Assembly: GCA_946894095.1 (NCBI GenBank)
Contig: OX335641.1
Coordinates: forward strand, 2,932,501 to 2,996,500
Length of the DNA stretch: 64,000 nucleotides
Reading direction: 5' to 3'
Source of the DNA: Incurvaria masculella
Lineage: Eukaryota; Arthropoda; Insecta; Lepidoptera; Incurvariidae
Shown here: piece after piece, positions 33,401 to 38,965 of the stretch
How positions within the stretch are numbered: position 1 is the stretch's first letter
Layout of the letters: each line of letters begins with the position of its first letter
The notes under the pieces: model-generated
What the model saw: only the letters and a program-made list of their open reading frames with translations
The model's database searches: none
What the model was told of the DNA's origin: nothing
Translations under genes and position numbers: made by a program

Positions 33401-35009
33401 CGCGGTCCGGGCCGCCCCCCCCGGCCCTCGACCCGGCCCACCGTCCGCCGTCCCGCACACAAGTCCCCCGCCGCTGCCACCTCGCGGGTGAGTCTAGGCG
33501 GTGTCTTCTAAATGTTCCTGTATAACTTCGCTAATAACACATTCTGTCATGATATTAGACCAACGTATCGCATCCGGTGCCATACTCATAAAGTACCTTC
33601 CCTAAATTGAACTGCATAGAATTATCTTTCTTCCAATGCGATGGTACCAATCGAGGCGGGTTTTTAGCAGGGAAAGGACCACTACAGATTTCGAACCGTA
33701 GAACTATTTGCACTCGTGACGAATGAACTTATCTAACCCAGAGAAAGGAATTGAAATGAAATAAAAAAAATCTTTATTTGCAAGCCTGCAAGCATGGCTT
33801 ACAAAAAGGCGGAATTAATGCCATGCGGCATTTTCTGACATTAAACCTCAGTGACGTAGGAGAGGTGCGGTATGGCGGGCAAAAAAAAAAACTAAAAACA
33901 AAGGAAAATATTAAGTGTCTTAAAAATAATTAAATAATTAAAGGAATTGAACACGTGAGAAGCAAAGCCTCTCACCCTGAGATACAAACCGCTCAAAGCA
34001 ATGATCTGCTGAAACACTGACCTAAAGTTAGTTTCTGCAGGAAGTCATCTGTGATTTTTGCCCAAAAGCACAAATAATATTTTTATTTTAGCAGACAAAA
34101 TCAATATTATGTCAGTTTACATTTTAAAATTTTACTATAACTCATTATTCCAATATTTTTTTTTAACAAAAAGTTCATTATTTGAACCTTCCGAAATAAT
34201 ACAATCCGGACTAAAAAACTATCTAAAACAGATCTGAATGAATAAATTCTTTATTGTGCATACACAAAAATACAATTACAGAGAAAACATACAGCCAAAC
34301 AACAATACTGCACAAAAGCGGACTTATCACTAAGAGTGATTTCTTCCAGTCAACCCTTGGGGTGATGAGGAAAGGCAATAGAAATATCTGTAGGTAGGTG
34401 ACACACGAGAATAAAAAAAAAATACTCCAATGTATGGTACAAATTGCTTTTTAAGGCGCTAGGACTAGCCAACTACTCGCGCCATACAAATGCACTTTTT
34501 AACAAATGTAATAATATGTAGTGAAACGCTTCAGCAAATCCAAATAGAACTCCAGACTGATAATGGATTGTTAATATTTGTTTATTCCATCATTTATTTA
34601 AATAATAATAAAAATAAAAAAAGTGGATTTTTCTCATTAGAAATCTGAAAGTCATTCGATTTCTAGATATAAGCAAAAACAGCATATATGCATAAACAAA
34701 AAATTCCATTTGCTTTTAGATTTCTACATTTAGTCAAAAAAGTTCGGAAATGGACACCGTTTCCGCAATGTATTTTGTATAGAAAAAGGAAACATACATT
34801 AACGAAAATCATTCGATTCCTAGACAAGGAATCATATATTGTAAGGATGACACTTATAATCGTCAGACTTAGTTAGTTTACTTGGGGTGCCTCGTCTAAC
34901 TTTGCGATTTGGCTAGTACCAGGCCCTTAATGCAATGTTGCGATTTTAATCTGCAAATAATGATTTTTATTTCCAGTCTAATCCATCTTCGTCGTTCAGC
35001 TACCACTGA
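9207..35009 (+). CDS. Ino80: Ino80, chromatin-remodelling ATPase; whole gene, 27 coding exons
   Basis: This is the Swi2/Snf2-family motor of the nuclear INO80 complex, which slides nucleosomes and edits H2A.Z with Rvb1/Rvb2, Arp5, Arp8 and Arp4 (family knowledge). Joining the 27 exons placed here gives 4374 nt, a continuous 1457-residue frame plus stop, close to the 1556 residues of the human protein. Order seen: acidic/serine-rich N-terminus (1-210); DBINO region (about 250-400); ATPase lobe 1 with GLGKT (495-499, Lys498) and DEAQ (601-604); a long insertion (about 785-1095), the usual docking site for Rvb1/2 and Arp5 in the family; lobe 2 with DRAHRLGQ (about 1203-1210); basic tail with AT-hook-like GRP motifs near 1375 and 1423. 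An in-frame TAA at 9189 makes ATG 9207 the first possible start in this exon. Identity is certain; the least sure joins are exons 14/15 and the C-terminal exons. Confidence 0.96.
9439..10638 (+). other. Ino80 intron 1
   Basis: Contains a SINE-body fragment (about 9945-10100, + orientation) and a short RT relic around 10441-10493 reading [12 protein letters not shown], the RT motif usually seen as FLDIxxAFDxV. The rest is AT-rich and featureless. Confidence 0.7.
10639..10847 (+). CDS. Ino80: Ino80 exon 2
   Basis: Completes a GAG codon with the last G of exon 1. Encodes [20 protein letters not shown] and an acidic serine run, matching the LYNFSKLKKSRKWLKSILLS block of human INO80. Donor GTAAGT at 10848. 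Two decayed copies follow in the next intron. Confidence 0.92.
10861..11190 (+). pseudogene. Two decayed tandem copies of Ino80 exon 2
   Basis: Copy a (about 10870-11042) and copy b (about 11050-11190) repeat the exon core, including the NLSS codons and a block readable as [22 protein letters not shown] in copy a, and copy a also repeats the donor region (GCAGTAA). Both share a change of GGTGGGC to TGAGCAA around the NLSS codons that shifts the frame by 2 nt and creates early stops, so they descend from one altered copy. Copy b has lost more sequence. Neither can be included without breaking the frame. Confidence 0.85.
11549..11728 (+). CDS. Ino80: Ino80 exon 3
   Basis: Sixty codons, phase 0 at both ends. 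Starts [18 protein letters not shown], equivalent to QYQYYSAGLLSTYD in human INO80. The rest is a very GC-rich Arg/Gly/Ala-rich stretch in place of the Lys-rich stretch of other species. Donor GTCAGT at 11729. Confidence 0.92.
11729..12832 (+). other. Ino80 intron 3
   Basis: About 1.1 kb. 12140-12310 (AGGCGGGCTCATCCCTCAAAG) resembles LINE 3' UTR debris also seen at 34240-34380. Nothing else recognised. Confidence 0.5.
12833..12930 (+). CDS. Ino80: Ino80 exon 4
   Basis: Encodes [20 protein letters not shown] and about a dozen more residues. Acceptor CCCATTAG, donor GTAAGT at 12931. Low conservation. The support is good splice sites, normal codons and exact phase: it ends with two bases that make an AGG codon with exon 5. 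Confidence 0.75.
13095..13440 (+). repeat. Interspersed repeat, uninterrupted copy
   Basis: Intron 4 copy of the family at 6482-7290 and 24715-24890 (shared ACCCGCGAATGGTATGTTTT). This copy lacks the LINE insertion and so shows the original structure. Confidence 0.75.
14056..14251 (+). CDS. Ino80: Ino80 exon 5 (start of DBINO region)
   Basis: Encodes [20 protein letters not shown] and then [14 protein letters not shown], equivalent to LNARRRKVWLSIVKKELPK in human INO80. This is the beginning of the DBINO DNA-binding/actin-module region. Acceptor GGTGCAG, donor GTGTGT at 14252. Confidence 0.95.
14357..14585 (+). repeat. 229-bp segment duplicated at 15821-16049, with SINE head
   Basis: Contains a tRNA-like head at about 14420 (box A-like TGGTCTAGGGGC, box B GGTTCAAATCC) and the start of the SINE body. 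Identical, as far as I can read, to 15821-16049, 1464 bp downstream. Confidence 0.9.
14800..15180 (-). mobile_element. SINE with 5S rRNA-like head
   Basis: Minus strand: the head (15170-15090) reads CCGAAGTTAAGCAACGCTGG and CTTGGATGGGTGACC, the signature of 5S rRNA including its internal promoter. The body is the shared SINE body (GGGTTGGTACCATCGCATT); a T run at 14800-14808 is the poly(A) tail. I recall 5S-headed (HaSE3) and tRNA-headed (HaSE1) SINEs sharing one body in Helicoverpa. Confidence 0.85.
15302..15363 (-). mobile_element. SINE body, tail part, split by fold-back
   Basis: GATAGCTAATACCACATCTA and the following SINE tail end abruptly at 15363. The rest of the SINE body resumes at 16702 (AGGTGCCAGGCCC) and runs to about 16790, so the fold-back sits inside this SINE. 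Confidence 0.75.
15364..16701. mobile_element. Fold-back element with ~430-bp, ~99% identical inverted arms
   Basis: Left arm 15364-15823 begins CAAAGAACCCCGCAC; the right arm (about 16268-16701) ends with the inverse, GTGCGGGGTTCTTTG. Only a handful of mismatches are visible across about 430 bp. Between the arms, a 451-bp unit is duplicated: 15597-15823 repeats as 16048-16274, with the 229-bp SINE-bearing segment of 14357-14585 inserted between. The arms carry many TGTCAA/TTGACA hexamers. It lies in intron 5 and would fold into long dsRNA in the pre-mRNA. No ORF of known kind. Confidence 0.9.
16997..17134 (+). CDS. Ino80: Ino80 exon 6 (DBINO)
   Basis: Forty-six codons, phase 0. [20 protein letters not shown] then [16 protein letters not shown], a basic amphipathic stretch matching AQKNCKETLPRARRLTKEML of human INO80. 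Donor GTATAG at 17135. Confidence 0.95.
17135..17768 (+). other. Ino80 intron 6
   Basis: AT-rich, no recognised repeat or ORF. Confidence 0.5.
17769..17962 (+). CDS. Ino80: Ino80 exon 7 (end of DBINO)
   Basis: Contains [20 protein letters not shown], nearly identical to the DBINO core of all INO80 proteins. It ends with an acidic linker and two bases (AG) that complete a serine codon with exon 8. Donor GTACCT at 17963. Confidence 0.96.
17990..18305 (+). mobile_element. Probable MITE with GATGGC ends
   Basis: Internal boundaries AATAGATGGC (18046) and GCCATCTATT (18283) are inverted repeats about 250 bp apart. The whole block, including GAATGAAGACCTAGACGTTT upstream, recurs at 32185-32475 in more decayed form. 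Confidence 0.65.
18636..18840 (+). CDS. Ino80: Ino80 exon 8 (entry to ATPase lobe 1)
   Basis: Ala-rich linker, then [20 protein letters not shown] and ANLYDQ, the Q-motif region at the start of the SNF2 ATPase. Acceptor GTCAG; donor GTCGGT at 18841 is not a strong consensus, but the next exon continues exactly in frame. Confidence 0.95.
19285..19560 (+). mobile_element. SINE body fragment beside exon 9
   Basis: Plus-orientation body of the shared SINE (ACTGTAGGTCCCATTCC, GGGTTGGGACCATCATATTG, GTGTTGGGCTAATATCATGA), ending about 40 bp before the exon 9 acceptor. Decayed; head unrecognisable. Confidence 0.75.
19599..19778 (+). CDS. Ino80: Ino80 exon 9 (Walker A, motif I)
   Basis: Sixty codons, phase 0. 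Starts [20 protein letters not shown] (residues 485-504); Lys498 of GLGKT is the ATP-binding lysine. Motif Ia region [15 protein letters not shown] follows. Ends KV before donor GTGAGT at 19779. Confidence 0.97.
20030..20290 (+). repeat. Dispersed repeat (ACTAGCTG family)
   Basis: In intron 9. Shares GATTCAGCGGCTTAGACGTG and ACAGACAGAGTTACTTTCGC type sequence with 8400-8610. Confidence 0.7.
20381..20636 (+). CDS. Ino80: Ino80 exon 10 (Walker B, DEAQ)
   Basis: Runs from [20 protein letters not shown] to [20 protein letters not shown] carries the catalytic DEAQ (601-604). The last base starts the glycine of the SGTP motif completed by exon 11. Donor GTGAGT at 20637. Confidence 0.97.
20675..20790 (+). 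pseudogene. Decayed partial copy of Ino80 exon 10
   Basis: Starting about 40 bp after the exon 10 donor, the intron repeats the exon's 3' half: TCGGACCTCAAGT, GAACGCCGTCGCCTGGAAGC, CATGCACTGGAAGCTGCTGC and CTTCAGTGGGGTTCC. A TGA follows SDLK and the frame is broken, so it is non-coding debris of a tandem exon duplication. End points are approximate. Confidence 0.8.
21179..21325 (+). CDS. Ino80: Ino80 exon 11 (motif III)
   Basis: Encodes (G)[19 protein letters not shown] and then [20 protein letters not shown], nearly identical to human INO80. Acceptor ACACGCAG, donor GTGAGT at 21326, phase 1. Confidence 0.97.
21326..21914 (+). other. Ino80 intron 11
   Basis: AT-rich with an A run near 21507; no element recognised. 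Confidence 0.5.
21915..22055 (+). CDS. Ino80: Ino80 exon 12
   Basis: [20 protein letters not shown] and [15 protein letters not shown], the conserved end of lobe 1. Acceptor GGTGCAG, donor GTGAGT at 22056, phase 1. Confidence 0.96.
22056..22789 (+). other. Ino80 intron 12
   Basis: No gene or clear element. 22430-22560 has minus-strand reading GAATGTGCAATAAGGCTGG of unknown meaning. Confidence 0.4.
22790..22932 (+). CDS. Ino80: Ino80 exon 13, with glycine run
   Basis: [15 protein letters not shown], a run of about 13 glycines (22838-22878), then [16 protein letters not shown]. The flanks match human INO80 exactly in register. The glycine run replaces a short Ser/Gln linker and comes from a GGN-repeat tract likely to vary in length. 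Confidence 0.95.
22933..23656 (+). other. Ino80 intron 13
   Basis: AT-rich. 23581-23630 (GTCACTATGGGGCTGGCATG) repeats a motif of 4333-4385. No ORF of note. Confidence 0.5.
23657..23934 (+). CDS. Ino80: Ino80 exon 14 (start of insertion domain)
   Basis: [20 protein letters not shown] and on to [15 protein letters not shown], matching [20 protein letters not shown] and FLRFIDISPAEMANL in human INO80. I end it at the consensus GTGAGT donor (23935), which fits the phase of exon 15; GTGTGA at 23933 is the alternative. Confidence 0.92.
24411..24631 (+). CDS. Ino80: Ino80 exon 15 (insertion domain)
   Basis: [20 protein letters not shown] and a variable Arg/Gly-rich segment. Sequence is poorly conserved, as this part of the INO80 insertion usually is. 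Start chosen at TGTCCTTCCAG for phase agreement with exon 14; a start at 24379 would pair with the other exon 14 donor. Donor GTCAGT at 24632. Confidence 0.75.
24715..24890 (-). repeat. Interspersed repeat, inverted copy
   Basis: Intron 15. Reverse complement of part of 13240-13440 (ACTACTTTACGAATATACTG). Confidence 0.75.
25068..25183 (+). CDS. Ino80: Ino80 exon 16 (insertion domain)
   Basis: Encodes [20 protein letters not shown] and [19 protein letters not shown]. Clean TTCTGCAG acceptor and GTTAGT donor at 25184; phase fits both neighbours. Not strongly conserved. Confidence 0.82.
25297..25461 (+). CDS. Ino80: Ino80 exon 17 (insertion domain, two IKTE motifs)
   Basis: Fifty-five codons, phase 0. 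[20 protein letters not shown], then [11 protein letters not shown]. The two IKTE tetrapeptides (Lys986 and Lys996) fit the psi-K-x-E SUMO-acceptor consensus. Acceptor ATTTGCAG, donor GTGACT at 25462. Confidence 0.82.
25787..25946 (+). CDS. Ino80: Ino80 exon 18 (end of insertion domain)
   Basis: [20 protein letters not shown] through GWTSLQVPG, equivalent to NGWSFIRIPGKESL in human INO80. Acceptor ACCCAG, donor GTGAGA at 25947, phase 1. Confidence 0.92.
26314..26441 (+). CDS. Ino80: Ino80 exon 19 (ATPase lobe 2 start)
   Basis: [20 protein letters not shown] and [18 protein letters not shown], the motif IV region. Near-identical to human INO80. Donor GTGGGT at 26442. Confidence 0.97.
26622..27050 (-). 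pseudogene. RTE-type LINE, C-terminal RT fragment and 3' end
   Basis: Minus-strand frame from about 27046: [60 protein letters not shown] and [10 protein letters not shown]. This is the standard C-terminus of RTE-clade elements. It ends in a [22 protein letters not shown] tail near 26625. Truncated, in intron 19. Confidence 0.88.
27241..27832. mobile_element. MITE family C, copy 1, with internal insertion
   Basis: Terminal inverted repeat starts GAGCCGGTAGTCTCAGTTCT and ends with its inverse near GAACTCAGACTGACCACT. An AT-rich insert (about 27572-27808, ending in AATAAAC repeats like a LINE tail) splits the right terminal repeat. Confidence 0.85.
27676..27762 (+). repeat. Minisatellite, ~30-bp unit x3
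   Basis: Three units of GTGTACCTATTTRTAATGAA plus ATGTT, inside the insertion that splits MITE C copy 1. Confidence 0.85.
28051..28218 (+). CDS. Ino80: Ino80 exon 20 (motif V)
   Basis: [20 protein letters not shown] and [16 protein letters not shown]. Strong TCTCCAG acceptor, GTGAGT donor at 28219, phase 0. Confidence 0.97.
28318..28749 (+). mobile_element. SINE, plus orientation, tail 25 bp before exon 21
   Basis: Body sequence GTTGGTACCACCGCATTGGA and GAATGTGGTGTATTCGGTTA, ending in A9 at 28741-28749. A further small SINE fragment precedes it at 28318-28385. The exon 21 acceptor at 28774 follows directly. Confidence 0.85.
28775..28933 (+). CDS. Ino80: Ino80 exon 21 (motif VI)
   Basis: [20 protein letters not shown] then [14 protein letters not shown], with the motif VI arginines (about 1204 and 1207). 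Acceptor ATTTGCAG lies right after a SINE poly(A) tail; donor is GTGGGG at 28934, inside a run of G. Confidence 0.97.
29030..29145 (+). repeat. Repeat shared with 11205-11315
   Basis: CTAACTGTAG, CGCGCAACATCAAATGTT and TGTGAAGTTCTTACGTGT recur in intron 2 after the decayed exon copies. Class unknown. Confidence 0.6.
29210..29490. repeat. Fold-back form of repeat E
   Basis: ACCGACTTCAAAGAAAAAGT on the left and ACTTTTTCTTTGAAGTCGAT on the right are inverted, with GAGTCGGTGTCGG and GACGCCGACTC inside. The single-arm form occurs at 47913 and 52985. Confidence 0.75.
29657..30022 (+). mobile_element. TTAA element family B, truncated copy
   Basis: Shares CCATACAAAAGGGCAAAGAA and AGACATAGCTTATTTAATCA with the full copies at 43342 and 45418. 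Both ends missing. In intron 21. Confidence 0.85.
30112..30214 (+). CDS. Ino80: Ino80 exon 22
   Basis: [20 protein letters not shown] and [14 protein letters not shown], the conserved post-helicase block of INO80. Acceptor TGTACAG, donor GTGAGT at 30215, phase 1. Confidence 0.97.
30335..30610 (+). repeat. LINE 3' UTR-like debris in intron 22
   Basis: AAAAGGCGGGCCTAATGCCA and AAAGGCATTCTCTTCCTACC resemble 33785-33880 (AAAAAGGCGGAATTAATGCC). Probable remnants of one LINE 3' region. Confidence 0.55.
30890..30972 (+). CDS. Ino80: Ino80 exon 23 (basic cluster)
   Basis: [20 protein letters not shown] then KLGALPK. EKKRK resembles a monopartite nuclear localisation signal. Acceptor TCGACAG, donor GTAGGT at 30973. 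Confidence 0.88.
31642..31885 (-). mobile_element. SINE fragment beside exon 24
   Basis: Minus orientation, tail and body only (CATGAATGGCTAATACCACA). A small + fragment lies at 31088-31170. Ends about 50 bp before the exon 24 acceptor. Confidence 0.8.
31938..32109 (+). CDS. Ino80: Ino80 exon 24 (acidic Pro/Ala-rich tail)
   Basis: [20 protein letters not shown], then [17 protein letters not shown], resembling the SSDMLVIVDDPAS stretch of human INO80. Acceptor GTTGCAG, donor GTGAGT at 32110, phase 1. Confidence 0.86.
32185..32475 (+). repeat. Decayed copy of 17990-18305
   Basis: TCACCAATAGGTCAATG, TATACAATTTTGAATCGAT and similar blocks in the same order. In intron 24. Confidence 0.75.
32555..32735 (+). 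repeat. Inverted partner of 2550-2735
   Basis: TTCACAATGTACGCGTACAT and GTACAAAGCGCTCATGGTTG are reverse complements of sequence at 2550-2700. Confidence 0.7.
33081..33200 (+). CDS. Ino80: Ino80 exon 25 (AT-hook)
   Basis: Completes a CTG codon with exon 24. [20 protein letters not shown] contains an AT-hook core (GRP near residue 1375), the counterpart of SRGRPKGSG in human INO80. Donor GTTCGT at 33201 is weak. Confidence 0.84.
33339..33487 (+). CDS. Ino80: Ino80 exon 26 (Gly run, second AT-hook-like motif)
   Basis: [20 protein letters not shown] and [14 protein letters not shown], with a second GRP core near residue 1423. Acceptor CCCCCGCAG, donor GTGAGT at 33488, phase 0. Confidence 0.84.
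33540..34450 (-). repeat. Intron 26 repeats: SINE fragment and LINE 3' debris
   Basis: 33540-33735 is a decayed minus-strand SINE body. 33785-33895 and 34240-34440 are LINE 3' UTR-like pieces (AATAAATTCTTTATTGTGCA, which on the minus strand is a LINE 3' end). Confidence 0.6.
34455..34926 (-). mobile_element. MITE family A, copy 2, TTAA-flanked
   Basis: Reverse-complement copy of 8670-9134 with TTAA at 34451-34454 and 34927-34930. Lies in the last Ino80 intron, ending 50 bp before the final exon. Confidence 0.9.
34977..35009 (+). CDS. Ino80: Ino80 exon 27 (last coding exon)
   Basis: Ten codons ([10 protein letters not shown]) and TGA. Acceptor TTTATTTCCAG is good and the phase is exact. The exon is tiny, but the resulting total is a perfect multiple of three. 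It lies 50 bp after a TTAA MITE. Confidence 0.72.
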   Translation, partial: SNPSSSFSYH

Positions 35010-35230
35010 GGTTTGTTATCCGTCATCGTACACATTTTTTCGCTAACTTCACGTCGGTTCGTACATGACGCAAGGAAGCAGCGGTATTAGCATTTTATAA
35101 CATTGGGAAATGATGTTTCTTTTAAATTGTTGATGACTTTATTGCAATTTGTTAAATTTGTTCTATCGTAAACTCTTTGGTTAGGCAACTAGGTACTTGT
35201 AAATAAAAGTTATGTAATTTTATTTAACGA
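35010..35230 (+). other. Ino80: Ino80 3' UTR (inferred)
   Basis: AT-rich non-repeat sequence after the stop, ending near the first AATAAA. True cleavage site cannot be read from sequence alone. Confidence 0.6.
35202..35207 (+). terminator. Poly(A) signal AATAAA of Ino80
   Basis: First canonical AATAAA after the stop, about 195 bp downstream and followed by T-rich sequence. Another AATAAA lies near 35838. Confidence 0.6.
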
Positions 35231-35909
35231 TTACTATAATTTTGTGTCTATAAGGTGAATATATTGGCACTCTGGAAGATAAATTCTAAATCATGCAACT
35301 CCACAATGTTCAAGTCGCCAATACGTGCAATAAGTAAATTAAGTAATCTCATCAGTCCAGTAAATTGTGTGATTATAGTTTAATTGAAATCAAATAATTT
35401 TCTTTAGGTACTGTATTTGTTATTTAAAAAAAAATGAATGCATGGAAAATAGTATTCTTGATGAAACTGTAAATATTTGTTCTGTAAATACGCAAGATTT
35501 AAGCAGAACCAAGGATCACTGCTTTGGTTTGTGTTTTATTGCACGTGGAAGTTGCTAGGGGTTGAGTGTTAGACGACTATGTACATATATGTTAGAGGTT
35601 TTCTAAGTTATTAAAATTAATTAAATGAATATTATTTCATCTGCATTGTTTTATTTTCCTAATCAACCACTGACACGCAATCACGCAATGTGACTTTATC
35701 AATTCAATCGGATGCAGTTGTGTTTTTTGTTCTGTTGTTGACTTTGTTGAAAGCAATAAGTAAAATCACGTGATAGATTGTTAAAAGCATAATTTAAATA
35801 AGAAATTGCCTAGGGATTTAAATGAATGTAATCTAAAATAAATGATATTAGGTAAAAACCAAATTCAAACCAAGGAACTAGTTTCTTTCTAACATAGTAA
35901 TGGACTCCA
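35231..35909. other. 3' flank of Ino80, no gene
   Basis: AT-rich single-copy-looking DNA without ORFs or recognised repeats. Confidence 0.5.
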
Positions 35910-36262
35910 GAGTGGGCAGTCTGAGTTCTCACCGAAATTGGCGTTTACGGCAAACCGATCGACTGGCGTTTTCTCCAAACTCCATACAAGTTATTACTAG
36001 ATATTCTGTGGTTTTACCTCTTCAAGCTGTCAAAGTCAAACGCTGACTTCCGATTTGTATGAAAACGCGGAGTGGACGTAAACGGCAACGTCGACGTATT
36101 TACGGCTACGTTGAGTATGCTGTCAAATCAAGCTCGGACTCGCAAATGTTAGTTCGCTTAACGCCCACTGCGCGCGCTCTTCAATTTCTCCATACATTTG
36201 AAAACGCCAGTCGATCGGTTTGCCGTAACGCCAATTTAGGTGACAACTTAGACTACCGGCTC
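35910..36262. mobile_element. MITE family C, copy 2
   Basis: About 350 bp with ~57-bp terminal inverted repeats: GGCAGTCTGAGTTCTCACCG on the left, inverse CTTAGACTACCGGCTC on the right, each followed by GGCGTTTACGGCAAACCGAT-type sequence. Confidence 0.88.
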
Positions 36263-36402
36263 TGGAACAAATTACCTCAGGAAGTAATGACAGTAATTGG
36301 TTTTACAAACCAGTTACTTAGACAAATACCTTAATAATATTAAACTTGAATAAAATTATAATAATAATCGAAGTGCACTAAAATTCTTAATATATTAAGT
36401 AC

Positions 36403-36650
36403 TAGCTGCTGTACCCGGCTCCGCTCGGGTTAGTGTCGGCTAAATTATTTAATGGATAAAGAGTAGCCCACATGATTGATCCAAAATAGGGTCAAACTGG
36501 ATCAGGACAATGTATCCGTCTACCAAATTTCATCAAGATCGTTCGAGCCGAAATAGCATGATTTAATGAGAAACATCCAATAATTCCCATTTAGAGCTTC
36601 ATTGATATTTGGTGGCTATTTAAAAAAAAAAGCATTTGCCGCCAGAACCT
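36403..36650 (+). repeat. Dispersed repeat (ACTAGCTG family)
   Basis: ACTAGCTGCTGTACCCGGCT onward resembles 7392-7650. Confidence 0.75.
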
Positions 36651-36973
36651 TTCTGAACCTAGTAAGTAAAGTTTAAAACGTAGGTAAGTTTTGCGTGGAC
36701 TCATCATTATTGATAAAATACGCACATAGTACATCGGGTAAGTGGTTCGCAAGTTATAAGAATTTAACACTCACTACTCACCCTTCTGGTAATGAAGCGT
36801 TATATTATGTAGCCTATAAGTTTTGAGTAGAATCAGGCTAGACGTAGATACAATCCGCATCATCGAGTAACTGGTTCTCAAGGATTTTATTCAATTGGTC
36901 GCACCTCTGGCGATATAGCGTGATGCCAAGTAAGCCTAAAGTTGCGGGAAATACCAAGCCGGATGAGCGACTT

Positions 36974-37066
36974 CTTCCCCCGCCCCCCCTCTCACCCTCC
37001 CCGCCCCAGACCGCCCGCCACGCCACCGCCCCCGCTCGCGCCGCCGCCCCCTACCCCGCTCCCCTT
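36974..37066 (-). other. C-rich tract, G-quadruplex potential on minus strand
   Basis: More than eight runs of three to seven C within about 93 bp. The complementary strand meets the G3+N1-7 pattern several times over. No gene attached. Confidence 0.6.
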
Positions 37067-37099
37067 GGTGTGAAGTAGCGCTACCGGCATCGTTTTCGC

Positions 37100-38090
37100 A
37101 GCCCCGTGGAAGTTCTAGCATTGAAGCATTTAGCAGATTTACGAGATTAGCACCGGACTAACCATACAAAAAGCGGTTTAGTCCGGCAATAATCCGCGCA
37201 CTGCAGTTAGTTAGTATTTAAGATATACTTACATTGGTTTAACGCTTTACATGCTTGCTGCTTTTTCCAAAGAAAATTATATGTTTACAGATTGTAATTA
37301 AATTAATGTATAGCTTTAGCTGGTTTGGAGTATCGAAAACTGTCAGTGCGAAAATCCACGACGGCAAAACTGAAAAAAAGTCTCTCCATACAAAATAGCT
37401 TCAGAAAATTTAAAAACTGCATATATTATAAAAATGTAATATCAATATTTTTTTTATGATTAACCAATTATATTCCTACTAATCGAATGTGTCCGGAAAA
37501 CACAACGTTTCTTGTAAGCTTCACACAAAAGTAATGGATTTTGAGGCTCTAATTTACCATAACCATAGATATGTAGAATAAATAAAAATAAAATAAATAA
37601 ATATAGTGTTTAAATCTTTTTCAGAAATGTAGGTTCACTGGTTTCGGCTTAGTAATTTTATACCGTTGTGTGGTGCTATTATTAACCGAATTCAAAATAG
37701 AAGGAGGTTCTATGTTTGACTTTATGTATTTTTTATTTTTAAAAGCCATCTAATGGCATAAAACACCTCATTACTTAGATGAGACCCAAAACAAAACCAA
37801 TGAAACTGAAATTTGAAAAAATTACAACAAATTTGAGGAACTAGCTCGATTGCGAAACCATGCTGCGAAAACCATGCCGGCCGGCCAGGTGCTTCTTCGT
37901 GCGATTCGTTCCTCTTTCGGTCTTGTCGTAATTCTTACCAGTCTCTCGATTCCTGTCTGCAATGCTCTACATAAGTTTGGAGATAAAGTTTTTTTCTGAA
38001 AAGCCAAGTCTCTGCTCCATAAGTGATTTGTCCAATCGTTTGTGCAATAGCAATAGGCAATAGGTGTGTGTAAATGTGCGATCCCAAAAA
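37100..38090. other. No recognised gene
   Basis: AT-rich; nothing recognised. Confidence 0.4.
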
Positions 38091-38607
38091 CTACCCGGCG
38101 GGACTAACCCATTCGCGAGCACGATACAAAACCGTGCTTTTGTGCTCTGGGACCTTCTCTGTTTTGAAGAAAAAGACAGGCTCCGTTATGAGAAGGATGC
38201 AACATGTCCACAAAACAGACAATGCGCATGGTATTTGATTTGGTAAGATTTAGAAAATTTTAATTACAAAACGACTTATACCTAAAAGTAGTAAAAAATC
38301 TAACAAAAACCAAATTGATTATAAATCTTCATGAAACAAGCTATGTCTGATGACTAATCTTTTTAAGATGTTTATATTTTATCGTTGAGTAATCAACCTC
38401 CAAAGTTATTGCATAAAACGCGCCAAAAATTCGTACTTTCGGACCTGATAACTCAGAAATCAAACATGCTTGTTCAATGCCAACGGTCATCAGACATCTA
38501 ATTCGATCAAATAAACCTTTTTTAGTAAAATTTTGGATCTCTGACTATAAATATGGGCATGATCGTCTTTCCACGTTTGTATGGGGAGTTGAGCGGGAAG
38601 GCCCACC
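38091..38607 (-). mobile_element. TTAA element family B, copy 3
   Basis: Reverse-complement relative of 43342-43883 with TTAA at 38608-38611 and a degraded other end (CCCGGCGGGACTAACCC). More diverged than the other two. Confidence 0.8.
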
Positions 38608-38634
38608 TTAACTTGCAAGTTCCGCCTGGCTATT

Positions 38635-38802
38635 GGCTGAGATAAATAGTCGTAACAGAAACCAAGACTAACGAAAAGTAGTATTTTGTGACGTCAATTG
38701 GCATTACTTTGAGATTTCGTCCATACAAAATGTGTCAAAATGACGTCACAAAGTACTACTTTTCGTTAGTATTAGTTTTTGTTACGACTATTTATCTCAG
38801 CC
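38635..38802. mobile_element. Hairpin MITE family D, copy 1 (two TGACGTCA sites)
   Basis: 168 bp from GGCTGAGATAAATAGTCGTA to its inverse. Arms of about 65 bp pair almost perfectly. TGACGTCA occurs twice (near 38689 and 38743). Confidence 0.92.
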
Positions 38803-38965
38803 ATAGAGTTATCTCGCGAGTTTTCTATCTCCGTCGTGAGAAATCGTCGCAGGAACGCACCTTGTACTATGAGTTTGTAGAATGTGTACCTCACTTGCTT
38901 TATGTCCGACAAACCTATAAAATGCACCAATCAAACCCAAATGGATTGTAAAAAGGTATGTTTCT

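Noticed and set aside
36059..36334. 91-codon plus-strand ORF
   Set aside because: It lies across a MITE of family C, and the related frames in other copies are broken.
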